From Triatoma infestans (lineage: Eukaryota > Arthropoda > Insecta > Hemiptera > Reduviidae): a stretch of DNA of 64,000 nucleotides. Both the position numbers and the translations under genes were made by a program. This document shows, in pieces, positions 44,012 through 57,165 of the stretch. The DNA lies in the NCBI GenBank assembly GCA_011037195.1, contig JAAEAF010014363.1, positions 124,001 to 188,000 of the forward strand, given 5' to 3'. The notes under the pieces are model-generated. The model was not told where the DNA came from and did not search any database. It saw only the letters and a program-made list of their open reading frames with translations. Every line of letters begins with the position of its first letter. Position 1 is the first letter of the stretch.

Positions 44012-44325
44012 GATTAACTCAGTGGTTAGCGCACTGGACTGCCACGCGGAAGTCTCGGGTTCGAGTCCAGTAGTGCTGCTTTTAGATTGTATACCAGCGA
44101 TATACAACCAACAAGTGTGAATAACAAGTAACAGAAACATTAGGTTGAAGTGAACTCACTACACGAACTTGGTGAATTTGGTCTGACGATGGATGAAAAT
44201 CCGAAACCGGTCAGGAAGAAAATAAATATGCATGCTACGACGGATAAAATACCAGATGTTATCCAGCATTGCGGATCCATCCACACATTCAACAGAATTA
44301 TGCAATATTGAAGAATATCATAAAG
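44012..44325 (+). mobile_element. SINE: tRNA-like head, hammerhead-core-like hairpin and 3' hairpin
   Basis: 314 bp flanked by perfect AAATAAGACAA (44001-44011 and 44326-44336). The head has GATTAACTCAGTGGTTAGCG and GGGTTCGAGTCC (RNA polymerase III A- and B-box sequences). About 110 bp further is CTGACGATGGATGAAAATCC then GAAACCGGTCAG (44183-44214): a GGAT-GAAA-ATCC hairpin between a CTGACGA box and GAAAC, with outer CTGAC/GTCAG pairing too. A second hairpin at 44258-44278 (ATCC/GGAT) has a sequence-changed but pairing counterpart at 14887-14912 (TTCC/GGAA). It would be transcribed by RNA polymerase III and mobilised by a LINE. Whether the motif cleaves RNA is not shown. Confidence 0.75.
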
Positions 44326-44336
44326 AAATAAGACAA

Positions 44337-46030
44337 AGTAAAAAATAGCTCTACTTTTTTCTAAATTACTAATTTTACAAGATGCTGCGATATCTCTAGT
44401 AGACGGAAGAGTTTATTGTTTGATAAAGGTAAACGAGTCTACCGGTCTGTGAAGTTATTGTTAAATATAGGAAAGCTAGGATACAATCACCATAAAACAA
44501 ACTTAAATTGGCATTTACAACTAACTGGAAAACATGATCATTGACATTGACAGATGGGAGAGTATGTAACTTGCGGCTTTTCATATCATCATAAGTATAA
44601 ATATATAAATTTTGATTATTCAATCGACAACCGACATAAGAAATATCATTCTGTCCTTGCGCACATGTTTCCTATCTGAATGACCAGCTTTCATATTTTA
44701 TCTTCTTGTTAATCACATTCGTCTTCTGAGGTGGCGGTGTTTAGGAAGTATACATTGCAACGAACGGTTAGCAGCATGTCATTGTCAACAGGAAGCTCCC
44801 ATTTAACAATGTCAATGCTCATATTTTCTAGTTGCAGTTGTAGATTTCCATTTAAGTATTACCTGATAAGTCATTATTTATCCATCGGGTACATAGTGTA
44901 GTTATGGATAACAGGCACACTTCTAGACAAAGTTATGTCATCATCAAAACTTCTGAAATGATGTCACCGCCAACCACCATGACGTGTTGCATTTTACACC
45001 TTCTCACTAGCTAATCTCGGACCAGTGGGTGAGAAAAGAAAGTCAATACCCCTGAACATTAAAACATCCTTGTGGTCCTTCCGGACAACTGCGCCGCCAT
45101 ACAGCCTGCAAGAACCACTACTACAAAAGAGCTAACCCTTTAGTATACATTAACTTGCTATTGATGCAGTATAATCAATGAAATACAATAAAACTCTTTG
45201 ACAATCTTTGATCTAATGATTAGGAGCTTATCTTTATTCTCTGACTTAACAGAAAGAATTATTCATGTTCTCATTGCTGAAGAGATAAATTTATATATTC
45301 AGTAAATCATTAGTAAAAAGAATTTATTATCGAAACATTTCCAAAACTTAATTTAACATTTCATTTTTTTTTTTTTTTTGCGTCACCATTTATTAATATA
45401 TTAATTTCTGTTTCAAACATGTTTTCCGTGATGACTTATAAATTTGGCGCTCTATATTATTTCAGTTGAATGAATGAAAGTCATTCAAACGACCTGGGCT
45501 ATCAAATTTCCGCCCTACTAATTATCAAGAGAAATTCACTGACCAAAGTGAAACAAGTCTGCACAAACGGCTACACAAAATTAAAGAGATACTAAATTAT
45601 GTTTAATTATAATTCTCATTAATAATGATTGATTGATTGATTGATTGATTAAAGCTTGCAATAATAATGCAAAATGTGAAGTACGTTATTTCCACCAAAT
45701 TGGAATTGTAGAGTCCTCTAAATATATTTTTATTTTTCTTAGTTCTGCTACCAACCAACACTAGCGCCCCAAACAGCAACGCGTTCAACTTAACAGCAAG
45801 CTTTTCTGCCTTTAATAAAAACATTGATGATAAAAACAAATGATTTTATACATACTACAAATCTTCCATGACGTAACTAATATTAGGTATAGAACCTGTT
45901 TCTGGTCATTAATTTTTATTCCCTTGAATTTATTTAAAAATTATCTACGTTACCATGATTCTCATTTACTTAGTTTAAAATCCACTGAACGCTCATGTCG
46001 ATCATTTTTTTTTTATTTCCCAGTTTTTTT
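44337..46030. other. No gene; TTGA microsatellite
   Basis: (ATTG)n at 45627-45650. The 78-codon minus frame ending there runs through the microsatellite. Nothing else recognised. Confidence 0.45.
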
Positions 46031-46440
46031 ACTTTCTCTTACAGTTTAATAGTAAGAGTAAGTATAGCGATCGTGCTATACTTCGAAATTGAGTTATCAC
46101 CGGAAATGCACGTTTAGAAGTCCCCTGAGTCCAAAGAAGTGGTTTTTTAGGAAATGGTCTATACGTGTTTGAACAGAATATCTCAAAATAGGAAAATTGC
46201 ACTAAATCTAACTTGGTATTCCGTTTAGATACAACCGCCGTATCAGATACAAAGATTTTGGACAAAATCCATCAATCGAAAGTGCCACTTTACTGAACGG
46301 TTTTTTTCCCCCGTTTTCTGTAATTTTTCCAAAAACAGCTTCAACAATTTTCTTTAATTTTTTTATGTCAACTAGACATATAAAGAGCTACAATTTTTAT
46401 TTAAAATATTTCTCCGGGTAAAGTGATTTAAAATATTAAT
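46031..46440 (+). repeat. Family A 5' half
   Basis: Starts ACTTTCTCTTACAG; then GAGTTATCACCGGAAATGCA, AAGTCCCCTGAGTCC, CAAAATCCATCAATCG and CTCCGGGTAAAGTG. The 3' part is absent. Confidence 0.7.
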
Positions 46441-49400
46441 ATTTTGCTTAGTTATAGTCGTCGTGGGTTTAAACAATCTTGACTTGAGTAGGATCGTCTT
46501 TTATTCAAATGTTTGGTTTGCATGTTAACGAATTAAATGTTTACTGATTTGAAAATTTCCATTCAAGCGGTAAAAAAAAATCGATGTTTTGAAATAGCAA
46601 ACTATTATCCTTATCGTATCTTATATGAGAATGCCAAATTCATGCTCGAAAGATTCTCGATTGCTTTGTTTGAGTTTATTCAGGTAAAAAAATACTTGGC
46701 TGAACACCGACCCACGCCTGTTGAAGCTTTCAGGCTTGGAGCAGGGAAAATAAAAATCTTTAAACTGTTTTATTTTAACTGTAAATATTCACTTAACAAT
46801 TATTAAAAACAATATCTTGAAACCAAATCCTGTGCCTTTTTTTTTCACTGATTATCAACAGAGGTACCTAAACAGAAATATAAGAATTTATATGACCTTT
46901 ACTATTTGTTTAGTGTAGAATAATTCTATTTCTAGCTTCCTTTCCATGTATATATTGTTCAGTAGAGGTGGTTTGTTTATAAATTTAACAATGGAAGAAT
47001 AAAATTTAACAAACACGGACTATATTTACGATCTTTTTGTTAAGACTTTCAAGCCATTAAAGTTATTCGGTAAATTTGAACCTCGTGTCACTTATGTTAA
47101 AAATTAAACTGTCGCTACAATCTTTGATTGTTGATTTGAGTCCAAGTTTACTACCACACAGGCCAGGTATATATCTATAACCCCCTACTACTTGTTTATG
47201 CCGAAACCAATAAAAATTTGTAAACATTGCAATTTTAATGAAAATTTCTCAATTAAATTGTTTAATTCCATTAAGAGTAAGTTGTGTACGAGTTTTACAT
47301 CGGATTTATTTTTATTTTGGGATAAACAAAATCAGTATTATTATATTATGATAACAAAAATAATAATAATCATAATAATATAAAAAATTAATTATTATAA
47401 TCATATATATTATGATAACAAAAATTCACAACAAAGAATGAAGTAAAATACATGTGATAATTATAACATAACATAACTTTAGTGTACATGTACAAATATA
47501 CATGCTATATCGTTAGAATTATTTATGTATTTTGCCGTTCATTTAAGTATTTTATCCGCTATATTTTATTCATGTCGTGAATCTATATTTTGGTCGCTTC
47601 ATTATTTTATTGTGATTTTTATAGTTCATAATTTTCGTTGTTTCTCATAGCAAATTTATTATATTTTCAAACCGACAAATGGCACCCATTTAGAAAATTT
47701 AGCGCGATGCAATATTTACTTTTTTAAGCAGTCAGAGAAAGTAAAATATTCCTCCACTCACATTAAAAAAATAAGTCAACTAAAGATTAAAAGATTATAA
47801 AAAAAAAAGTTATAGTAATTTAATTATAATTGAAACCTTGAGATAACGTATGAAAATAATGCAAATAATAAGATTTAAGAATGCGAATAATAATTAATAA
47901 GAATTTTTTTTTTAATTAAAATACTAATGAGTTATTAGGCATAATTACTTCTTACAAATAAATTTTATAATTATAGTTAGCATTGAAAAGAGGGATGTTA
48001 TAGCGTTGAATTAATTACAAACGACATATATAGGTGTGTATACATAGGGTGTTTGGAAAGTTGTAATTGGTAGAAATTTGTTCTTTCTAAGTAAAACGGA
48101 AACGACATATAAGGATGTGCAGAATGAGAAGGAGGGTAAGGCGAGAGAAGCAGGTGATAATACTACACGTACTGAAAATTGAAGTGAAACACAATATTTC
48201 ATTTCTATAATAATGCTAGGCACTTCAAAGGTGCTGTTTGATCCTTAATGGGGAAGGCCATTCCTTCTATTGAGGCAGTAATTAGAGTTGCCCTATCTTC
48301 TTTCTCACTCTCCTTCTCTCTCTGCTCTGCGCACTCGCCAGCAGACATTCTACCCGCCATCAGCTGATTGCTCTCCTTTCTGCGACTGTGAAGCCACTCT
48401 AACAGCACTGTTTCCAATATAATATCTCTCTTCGGACCTCCTCTTTAGCCCTTCTACTCTTGTACTTTCCTATTTATATAGAAGAGGACCCTTCTGTGAC
48501 CCACAATAACCATGGGCAATAACCATATTCTTCGAACAATTTTTCTCGCCCTAACTCACTGACTTCGCCAGGATTCTATTTTATGATTTTCTCTCTATGT
48601 CTTCAGATTAAACTACTCTCGTCTAATGTAATTTTCAGAGAGAAAATGAACATTTGCATCTCTATAGTTGAATAAACAGAATAACGTGACTATTTTGTTG
48701 ATAGCCCCGAGGGAGGAATTCAATAAAATTATGCTTTACAAGATCTCTCTCTCACTCTAAGTCTTTCTGTAATAAACTGACCAGACATACTCTGATAAGA
48801 CAAAGACCATGTCTTCTTTAGAATTTCTCTCCAAGTATTTCTACCTTGATAAAATTCTCTTCTCTAGGTGTTCATTCTCCAGTTGTTCAAAAACTTACCT
48901 TACATGTTTTCTTATGCTTAGGGCAATTACAATAATCGAAATTCTAATGGTCACGGCTAACTAACTACAAGTAGCAAGGGGATATTCATCTAAGGAACTT
49001 TCTTAAGCATTAGATTTTGTAGTTTTCAAGAGGACTATGGTTTCTGCAGAAACTGAGAGACCGTTTGCCAAGCGCCAAGACAGATATTGGTCAGCCTCCA
49101 CCTTAAATAAAGATTATCACAGCGTCTTCATATTTACGTTTCTGTTCAGACATTTTGGAGATAATGTTACAGCCCAAAGAGCCGATTGCTTTCCAGACTG
49201 TCTTAGCAAACGAAACATTTTATCCGGTGCATATCGCGCAACAATCCGTATCAACTTGGTTTTCAAAGTCTTCTCTTTACGCATATAATAGAAACTCAGC
49301 AACTGCATTGATAACCTTAGCTGATTAAGTCTGCCGACTAGGGCGCTTACAATTCGGCAGTAGACTACAGCGCAAGTAATTACATCTGTGTGGCTAATAA

Positions 49401-50099
49401 TTCCGTTTGAAACTACTTCGTCCTGGATTCAAAAGATGAAGCTCTCCGTGAAGGACTGGTTTATCCTCATTTCGTCGATTATTTTTTCGTTATACTTATG
49501 GTAGTTCGAAATCAGATCATTGTGCATTGTAGATCAATCAGATCATGACAGTTCGTAGATCATTATTATTACACCAACACTATGATACAAATAATAAAGT
49601 TGATTCATAAAATTTATGCACTCCTTTATCAATATCAGATTTAATGTAACGTAGTGACAAAATTTCCAGTCGGAGCATTTAATAGCTTTGTTGTCTCTAT
49701 ATCAGTATAGAGCAGCTGATATTGCCACTTGGGAATTTTCAGAAATTGGAAAAAAGATGATGGCCTAGAAGATTAAACTCTGTTGATACGATTATGTGGA
49801 ATACTTGTGCGGGCTAGAGTGATTGGAATGTTTTACAGAACCCATAATCCAATGTCTTACGTAGTTTCTTAAGATACATGGTCCACACCTGTGTTTCACA
49901 TCATCATGCTGTATTTAGTGAATCGAATAATGTATTTAGCTATATTTATATTTGGTTATTTAAAAGCCAGATCACACAGAACGCACGAACATTGTAATCT
50001 GATTTCTTTTTAATAAACACCACCGCCGTTTTCTTTTGCATCTTCATAGACAACAGTATGCAGAATATTCTTTTTAATCCAAAATCACTCCATTCCTTA
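46441..50099. other. No confident gene
   Basis: Mostly AT-rich. ATT/AAT-rich runs at 47336-47400, with ATTATGATAACAAAAAT duplicated there. The frames at 46537-46806, 48205-48417 and 49037-49308 match nothing I recognise. 48290-48600 is pyrimidine-rich. Confidence 0.4.
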
Positions 50100-50456
50100 G
50101 AGTGAAGAATCTTCTTCTTCTTCTTAATCCTAAACCCTCCATCTAACTCCTAATGTGAATAAACTTCTTGTTATTATTCTTTTTCTTCCTGATCCCTAAA
50201 CCGCTCCATCTCCTAGAATCTTCTTCTCCTTTTTTCTGCTTTTCCAACTTCTTAACACTAGACACTCTCTATCTTCTAGTGCAAAGAATCTTCTTTTTTC
50301 TTCTTCTTCCTAAACCCAATCCGCTCTATCTTCTAATGTAGACAGTTCCAAAATGGAAACCATTCCACCTCCTAAAATTTGGAGAAGCTTCTTTCTTTGC
50401 ATCTTCCTCGTCTCCATAATCCTAACATGCTCCACTTCCTAGTGTCAGAATTTTCT
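50100..50456. repeat. Degenerate pyrimidine-rich minisatellite
   Basis: TCTTCTTCTTC, then CCTAAACC, then CTCCATCTCCTA recurs about every 60-70 bp with indels. Strongly C/T-biased on the + strand. Confidence 0.6.
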
Positions 50457-51250
50457 ACTTCCTTAACCTAGGTAAATCACTCCATGTCCTTGAATCTACT
50501 TCTTCTTTTTCTCTTTCTTCTCCTCCCCCTCTGTCTAATTCCTAATAAACCTAAACCTTTAGCAATGTAGGGCTGCCGGCAAAGCTTTAGATCAAAATTC
50601 TATGTCCTTTTTTTTTCATTCTGCCTTCCGGCAGCTAGAATATGCCTTGGATTCCATGCTTCCATTTACCGTCAGCGCCAAGACATTCTGGTCTTGTATT
50701 AACTACACTACCGTATTTTTCTCACCTCGAAGTTGGTGTTGTCTTACCTAATTCCCCCGGAATCCTAGTTATTCTTCATACTTTTCTCAAATGTCTCATC
50801 TCCAGATCTAAGAGCACAGTGATTTATATTTGGATGTTGGTTAATAAACTTCGGAGGCACATTTCAATTTTCTTCTTCCTTAACCTAGGTAAATCACTCC
50901 ATGTCCTTGAATCTACTTCTTCTTTTTCTCCTCCTCTTTCTAATTCTTAATAAACCTAAACCTTTAGCAATGTAGGGCGGCCAGCAAAGCTTTAGATCAA
51001 AATTCTATGTCCTTTTTTTTTATATTTTCCGTCAGCATCAAGACATTCTGGTCTTGCATTAACTACACTTCCTTATTTTTCTCCAAAATGAGCTTTAACT
51101 GATTTGACCTCGAATTGGTATTGTCGTACATAATTCCCCCGGCTTCCTAGTTTTTTCTCACACTTCTCTCAAATATCTCACCTCCAAATCCAATAGCACA
51201 GTGATTAATATTTGGATGTTGGTTTATAAAATTCGGAGGCACATTTCAGA
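50457..51250. repeat. ~400-bp tandem duplication
   Basis: TTAACCTAGGTAAATCACTC, CAATGTAGGGC..GCAAAGC, AAGACATTCTGGTCTTG, TAATTCCCCCGG and AATTCGGAGGCACATTTC appear in order twice (50457-50868, then 50870-51250), about 85% alike by eye with indels. No coding function recognised; the frame at 50642-50950 crosses units. Confidence 0.75.
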
Positions 51251-52395
51251 ATAAACAGAACTGTGGACATGCAAATGTCAAATTCTTTATATTTATTAAA
51301 CAGCCTGCTGGAAAGCTTCAACTCTTTTCTGAAGATATCTTCATGGTTTTGTGTCCCCCGAATATGGAGAAATGTGCTTTTAGACATCTCTGGTCTTAAA
51401 AGATTTTCTTTAAAAATAAGCTCTGATATCTTATGTTTTATATTTCCTGTATCTAATCCATTGTTAAATCAATATGTTGGTTATCCATTCCTGTAATATT
51501 TCTTATAAAATGATATGCATCTTTGAAAGACATATAGGATATTAATATTATTAAAGCTGAACTATTATTAATATATAAGTTGAAATAGTTGAACATTATG
51601 TTTAAAACCAATAACTATCGCTCATAAACAATACAGATATACAATACCTTACTATTAAGTGTGCAAATCTCTTGTGCAATATATATATATATTTGTATAT
51701 GTAAATACATTTCAACATATTACTCTAACTATATACACATATATAACTATGTGCTTGCTAACCAAGCCTTTGTAATGTGGTTCCTTGTTAAGTTTACACA
51801 TATTTCCTGTATAACATAAATCAACTAAGAAAACAAATATACTATCTGAAATACTCCATTACTGACATAGAGAGAAGCGACTAGAACTGTTCTCATATTT
51901 ATTGCTATGTAATATATATATGTATGGTTTAATGTCGCTCCTGTTATTATTATTAATATTTATATGCCGGATAATATTGCCTCCTTATATTGAAATATAT
52001 ATAGAGAGAGAGGAGACAGAGGTAGCGAGAGATACCTATATATATATATATATATATTTCTTATATGAAAACATGGACAATGACAAAAAAAAAAATAGAA
52101 AACCTGGTTTAAACATTGAAACGACTTTCCTGTTTAGTAGATGCAATTATTTATTAATTATTTTGAAATAACAAACAGCCGATAACCATCAACGTTACAG
52201 TCGCACAACTACAAGAATAAGAACCAAAAGAATACAAAAAGAAATGACTGGAAAATCACTCCATGTTCTTCAAAAATCTTTTAAATTTTCCCCGGGGAAA
52301 TCGACATTCATTTTAATAGGAACATTAAGGTTTCACTCTTTACAAATTCGTTGACTCTATATTTCTGAATTAGAATAAATTTGAAAAGTGCTGGC
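51251..52395. other. No gene; TA and GA runs
   Basis: (TA)n at 51680-51692 and 52034-52057, and a GA-rich tract at 52002-52022. The frames at 51263-51496 and 51902-52171 are not recognised. Confidence 0.45.
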
Positions 52396-53450
52396 CTTCA
52401 TAAAACTCGTCATATTTCCTCAGTGATCTTGAAGAGACCTGGAAACTTTATTACTATTCACCAAAAGCGTGGGTAATCTTGAAATGGAAAATAAGGTTTG
52501 CTTGGTCCTCCTGTAGAAGAGTGTTTCAAGGACCTCACCTCCGTCCTGGATGCTTTAAGAGAAGAACTGCCGGGAGTTCTTCTGAATACACTTAAGCCAT
52601 TTGATGTTTTCTACAATACAGAGCGACCATATGAGAGCAACGTAATCTAAGACGTCCTTACAAGTGTCTTCTGAATCCTTCGTATGCCCGACTAGAGCAC
52701 GCGAAGCCTTCCCGCAGACATAGTCCAAATGAAGACTATTTTAGATGCCATATTCCTTCAGTGACGATCCATTTTAAGATTTTCAAATAGTCGGTAAACA
52801 GAAGGACAGAGGAAAGTCTAACAACACTAATTAAAACGTTAATAAAATTTAAAAAGAGTCTGGAACCTAAGATCTCTAAATTTTTCTTAAGTGAGAATCC
52901 TGGGGAATACCAGGGGCGACAAAATCTCATCTGAAATAATGCCAACGATTCGGACTAACCTGCTTCCTTCCAACTAAGTACAAAGGGAACCGGGAAAGAA
53001 AGTCAATATTTTCGAGCTTCAACATAAGCAATCTATGAGGAACCCAATCAAAGGCTTACTTAAAATTGAAACAAACCGAATCGACTTTCTCTAGCTCTTT
53101 TAAAATGAAGCTCATATAATCCAGTAGTCTGGTAAGTTTTGACCTCTTGGATATTAAGTCGTGTTGAATCCTTGAATATAGCAGAAACGATATGCACAAA
53201 TAATTTAGCCAAGTTGGTTAATTTTTAAATCGAACTGGACTCTTCAAATTTGCGCAGTTTTTCAGTCTTAAGGTGGTATACGATGTAGATGTAACAAACG
53301 AGACTTTCCAAGCTGACGGAAACTCCACTATTTAACGACTGATTAAACAAAAGAGTTGGAAGTGCACATAAATTTTCTTTACACATAGGCACAAAGGAAG
53401 CAGGCATTCCATCATGTCCCAAGATCAGAATTATACTTTATTTTGGATAA
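52396..53450 (-). pseudogene. Jockey-like LINE reverse transcriptase relic
   Basis: Minus strand, heavily broken. LGHDGMPASFVPMCKENLCA then LPTLLFNQSLNSGVSVSLES is the N-terminal RT block (GPDGIP..F......L..P...LFN.SL..G.FP..WK in the family). KLTNLAKLFVHIV follows. Near 52760-52800 SVLLFTDYLKILKW corresponds to the motif C block (LLFADDLKIF), with the catalytic pair reduced to D-Y. Numerous stops and frameshifts between. It differs from the RTE-like LINEs in this window. Confidence 0.68.
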
Positions 53451-53667
53451 ATAGGAAATTACTATTTCTTCATTATTCATGATATTAGTTGTAGGGTAAT
53501 ACAGACTGTGATGGTAAACTAGAGAGGCGCACTAGCTCACATCAACAAGTTATTTGGAGCGACGACATTCAGATTAATTAATTATAATGTATATTATAAT
53601 TATTGGCGATATTAATATCATAAATTTCTTTATTACTTCATTCTTTTTGAATCTTATTAAATTTTTT

Positions 53668-54631
53668 ACTTTCTCTTACTCCTAGTAAGAGGAAGTATTG
53701 TAATCGTGTCAGATTTTCGATATTGAGTTTTCACCGGAAATATCGGTTTTGAGGTCCCCTGAGTACAAAAAAGTGGTTTTTAGCAAATGGTCTGTGTGTG
53801 TGTATGTATGTGAACAGCATGGCTCACGTAAAAAAAAATCGTAGAAAGTTGAAACTTGATATTCCGTTTAGTTATCACCATGGAATCCGACGGTGGGTCA
53901 TTGTCAAAATTCCTCAACCGGAACTACCACTTTACTAGTTGTTTATTTTACGTTTTTGCGATTTTCTCAAAAATGGCTCCAACGATTTTCTTCAAACATT
54001 TTATATCAACTACATATACTAACAACTACAACTTATAATTGAAACTTTTCTCCAGGAAAATTCATTTAAGGGCACTTCTGGTGGAGAGGTGGGGTTAGGT
54101 TTTCATCTAAAGTGCTATTTCAGTTTATTAGACAATTCTTTCATCTAAATTGAATATGTTGTTGAAATTCCGAGTTTGAAAAAAATCGGATAACCGGAAG
54201 TGCGTTTATATTACCACTTTACTAAATGATTTTTTCACTTTTTCGCGATTTTCTCAAAAATGGCTCCGACGATTTTCTTGACACTTCATATATAAATTAA
54301 ACAAAGAAAGATCTACATCATTTATTTACTACTTTTCTCTGGGAAAGTTTATTTAAGGGCAGTTTTAAGGTAGGGGTGGGATTACAGTTTCCTCTAAAGT
54401 GCTATCACAGTTGATTATACAATTCTATCATCCAAACAAAATTAATTAGAAATAAATAGATTGCTAAAATTCCGAGTTACAAGAAAATTAGTAAACCGGA
54501 ATTCCTCTTTAGTGAACAGTTTTTCATTTTTAGACGATTTTCGTTAAATTTTGTACACCAACTATAAAATTTGTCAATCATAATTTTGAGGACTGGAGTA
54601 AGTGAAAGTTGTGTGAGTGTTTCACACCAGA
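53668..54631 (+). repeat. Family A, full-length copy (964 bp)
   Basis: ACTTTCTCTTACTCCTAGTA at the 5' end (TCTTACT/AGTAAGA hairpin), GTGTGAGTGTTTCACACC hairpin and AGA at the 3' end. Internal units open at about 53918, 54194 and 54493 (CCGGAA), so the unit length is about 276-299 bp. GT run at 53794-53812. T-rich flanks on both sides. No protein coding. Confidence 0.87.
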
Positions 54632-57104
54632 TTTTTAATAATATATTGTTGTATTGCTCTCAATGACAACCGGTCGATATAATGTGCTTTGCTATAAAAT
54701 TTGGAATAGACTTTGGTGTAGAGGAGAGACAGTATATCCTTATTGCATCCTTTTAACATTTTTAAATTAAATTTTCCTACACAAAATATGTTCCAAATTA
54801 AAGTGAATTTTTGTTTTATTGAGTAATAAGTTATAATGAGTTTAAGGAAAATTGTTGTAATATTTTCCAGAGATATTATTAAAGAAGCAATATTATTTGA
54901 AACGGAGTTAACAATGACTAAACTCGAAATAGAGAGAGAGATAAGTAAAATAAAAGAGAAAGTATTGCCGGCATCAAGTCCGTAAATAATAATACTTGGG
55001 AATTAAACACAGACCGTTATGAATAATCCTTTTTTGAATAATTTATTGAGACCCACTATTAAATGAATATTTCATGAAGAATTTTTAACAGCCCTCATTT
55101 GCATGATTTAAATTTTATATTGCAAAAATAATTGCTAAGATTTGTTCCAATTAAAAGATTTCTAGTGAGAATGTATAAATTTCTGCTAAAAAGAAAATAT
55201 AGAAAACCTGGGCTACGATACGATAAGATGAAGAAATGAATGGAAAACTTACTTTTCTCAGGACTTGTTTGGGTAAGATCACTTATCTCACAAACCAGAT
55301 AGTAATTTAGGGTGTAGATTTAAGTTAAAATTAGTTGATTAGCTTTAGACATTTTGTTTAGAGAGAGAGATTTTCTTAGTTATTCGTAAGTACACAAGTA
55401 AGCGTTAGAGATATATTAGCCGTTTAGATAGGTTCGGGATAGTTAGCAACCTAGGAAAGGGATAGAGATTTTGTGGGGTTAAGGGAAAAGAAGAGGAGGT
55501 GAGGAAGATAACCGGAACAAGGGTAGAAGAGAAAGTTGAAGAGTCGAGTGTGACAGGGGGGTTGGCCAAGTTCTGTGTTTATTCTCGGTATTCCGAGTAA
55601 AACTCTCTACGATCCAAATCGGAATAGCCTATCCAATGAAAGACAAATTGTTCCAAATATGTCAGATCTGAAAGGAAATAGCTTAAGATACAAAAGAAAA
55701 GCCTTAGGAACGCTGCATCAACAATGGCGCTAGTGGAAATTCTCTGTAGCGTATTTGCACGCCCAGTTAATTAATTCATCCGGTACCATAATCCGGTTTC
55801 CGAGAATTTAGAAATCTGCAGGACTTCCGGTAGGAGACCATGAGCAGGTCTTGCTGAAATAAGTGGGGTAAAGGCGTAGTCTAGCAACAAAAGACAGAAA
55901 AACAAATAATCCTGCTGTAACAATAACTTTATTGCTCCTCAGTCCTTTTGCCTCACAGCTGGACTTTAAAACGCTCACTGACTAGTGGGTAAGCTATGGG
56001 AATCGCACCGATTGTCCGAAGGTCAAACAATCCCTTCCAGAGCTGCCCATGAAATTCCTGGTTGTCACATCAGTCGGAGGACAACTACAATTAGGCTGAT
56101 TGTAGAACCTGAGAATTTGTTGGCACATGAAGGAATAGATATTATAATAACGATAGAGGAGGAACTGATGAACGCTCAATTTGAGCTTGAGAAGCTATGA
56201 AACCGAATAAGATCCAAAAGTACTTATAGTATTAGATACTGAGGCAGAATAAGAAATGTTGCAGTGTAATGTTGCCTCGGAATGTTACAGCCTCACAGAC
56301 GTCTTCAAATAGGAAACCGTTCTCTGTGGTGAATAAATTGCGCCCAACCGGAACACATAATTTAAGTAGACAGTCAAAAGACCCCTATCTTGAAGTAAAG
56401 GTAAAAATGTAATATTACGTATAAGTATTACAGTGATGCTGAAGTCGCTAATAGAAAAACGATAGATTACCATTATGGGCGATTTCATGTATCGCACAAG
56501 TGTCATCTGCCAGCTTATAATAACTAAAATTAAATAGGATGTTACAGATATAACGAATAGGAAAGATAGGAAAATTATCTTTACTCACAGATGGTTGTAA
56601 GAAGTTAATGTAAGCAATTTGCATCGGCCAGATTGACCCTGCCTGGAGTTGGTTGAGTTAATGGTCACCAGAGCTGTAAGAGCCCTTAATAGGCACTATA
56701 TAATGAATTAAATGATCAAAGGAATGATTAAATTATCACGAAATGAGGCTGTAACTGGTGATGCAACTCAGGAAGTAAATACACTTTCTTTAATGAATAT
56801 AACACTTAAACATAGTAAACAAAACTCCGGTAAACAAATTCAGAATTAAAACAGGTAGCAAATGATCTTCAAGATTAGAAAATAATAGCGTAATGGCGTC
56901 TCCTTTTAGCGTCGGTCTCGCGTCTCTCTAGAGTACATGTCTGTGTGCTCTCCACGCGAAGAGAAAAATAATTATTAATTAACCCCCTTGCCAGGGATGT
57001 GGCGGAGTCTAGAAGTAGGCGATCGAACTAAATGTTGCGTATTTCGTTTGAATAAAAAAACTCCAGAAATACTAACAGTCTCTAATATTTTAACTTCTGT
57101 AGAT
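54632..57104. other. No confident gene
   Basis: 55370-56250 is less AT-rich than its surroundings. The frame at 55985-56200 (71 codons) has no recognisable motif. The sequence around 56740-56810 is vaguely LTR-like but unpaired. Confidence 0.4.
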
Positions 57105-57165
57105 TATAGCGATGAGCAAGTATCCAAAACCGGCCGATGAATATAGTACAAAGCAGGCTATAAAG
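57105..57165 (+). repeat. Degenerate hammerhead-like SINE fragment
   Basis: GCGATGAGCAAGTATCCAAA then ACCGGCCGATGA and AAGCAGGCTATAA: the order of the motif and the downstream GAAGCAGGCT of the element at 11507-14926, with decayed core bases. Confidence 0.5.

Noticed and set aside
44012..44085. Functional tRNA gene
   Set aside because: A- and B-box-like sequences are present, but the acceptor and T arms do not pair properly and the sequence lies inside a target-duplicated element, so it is a SINE head.
48205..48417. 70-codon frame METVLLEWLHSRRKESNQLM..
   Set aside because: Charged and plausible at first sight, but no homology recognised and the DNA is a C/T-biased stretch, which produces such Glu/Lys/Arg-rich frames on the other strand.
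49037..49308. Overlapping open frames on both strands (83 and 63 codons)
   Set aside because: They overlap the same DNA and neither has a recognisable motif. One must be, and both may be, chance.
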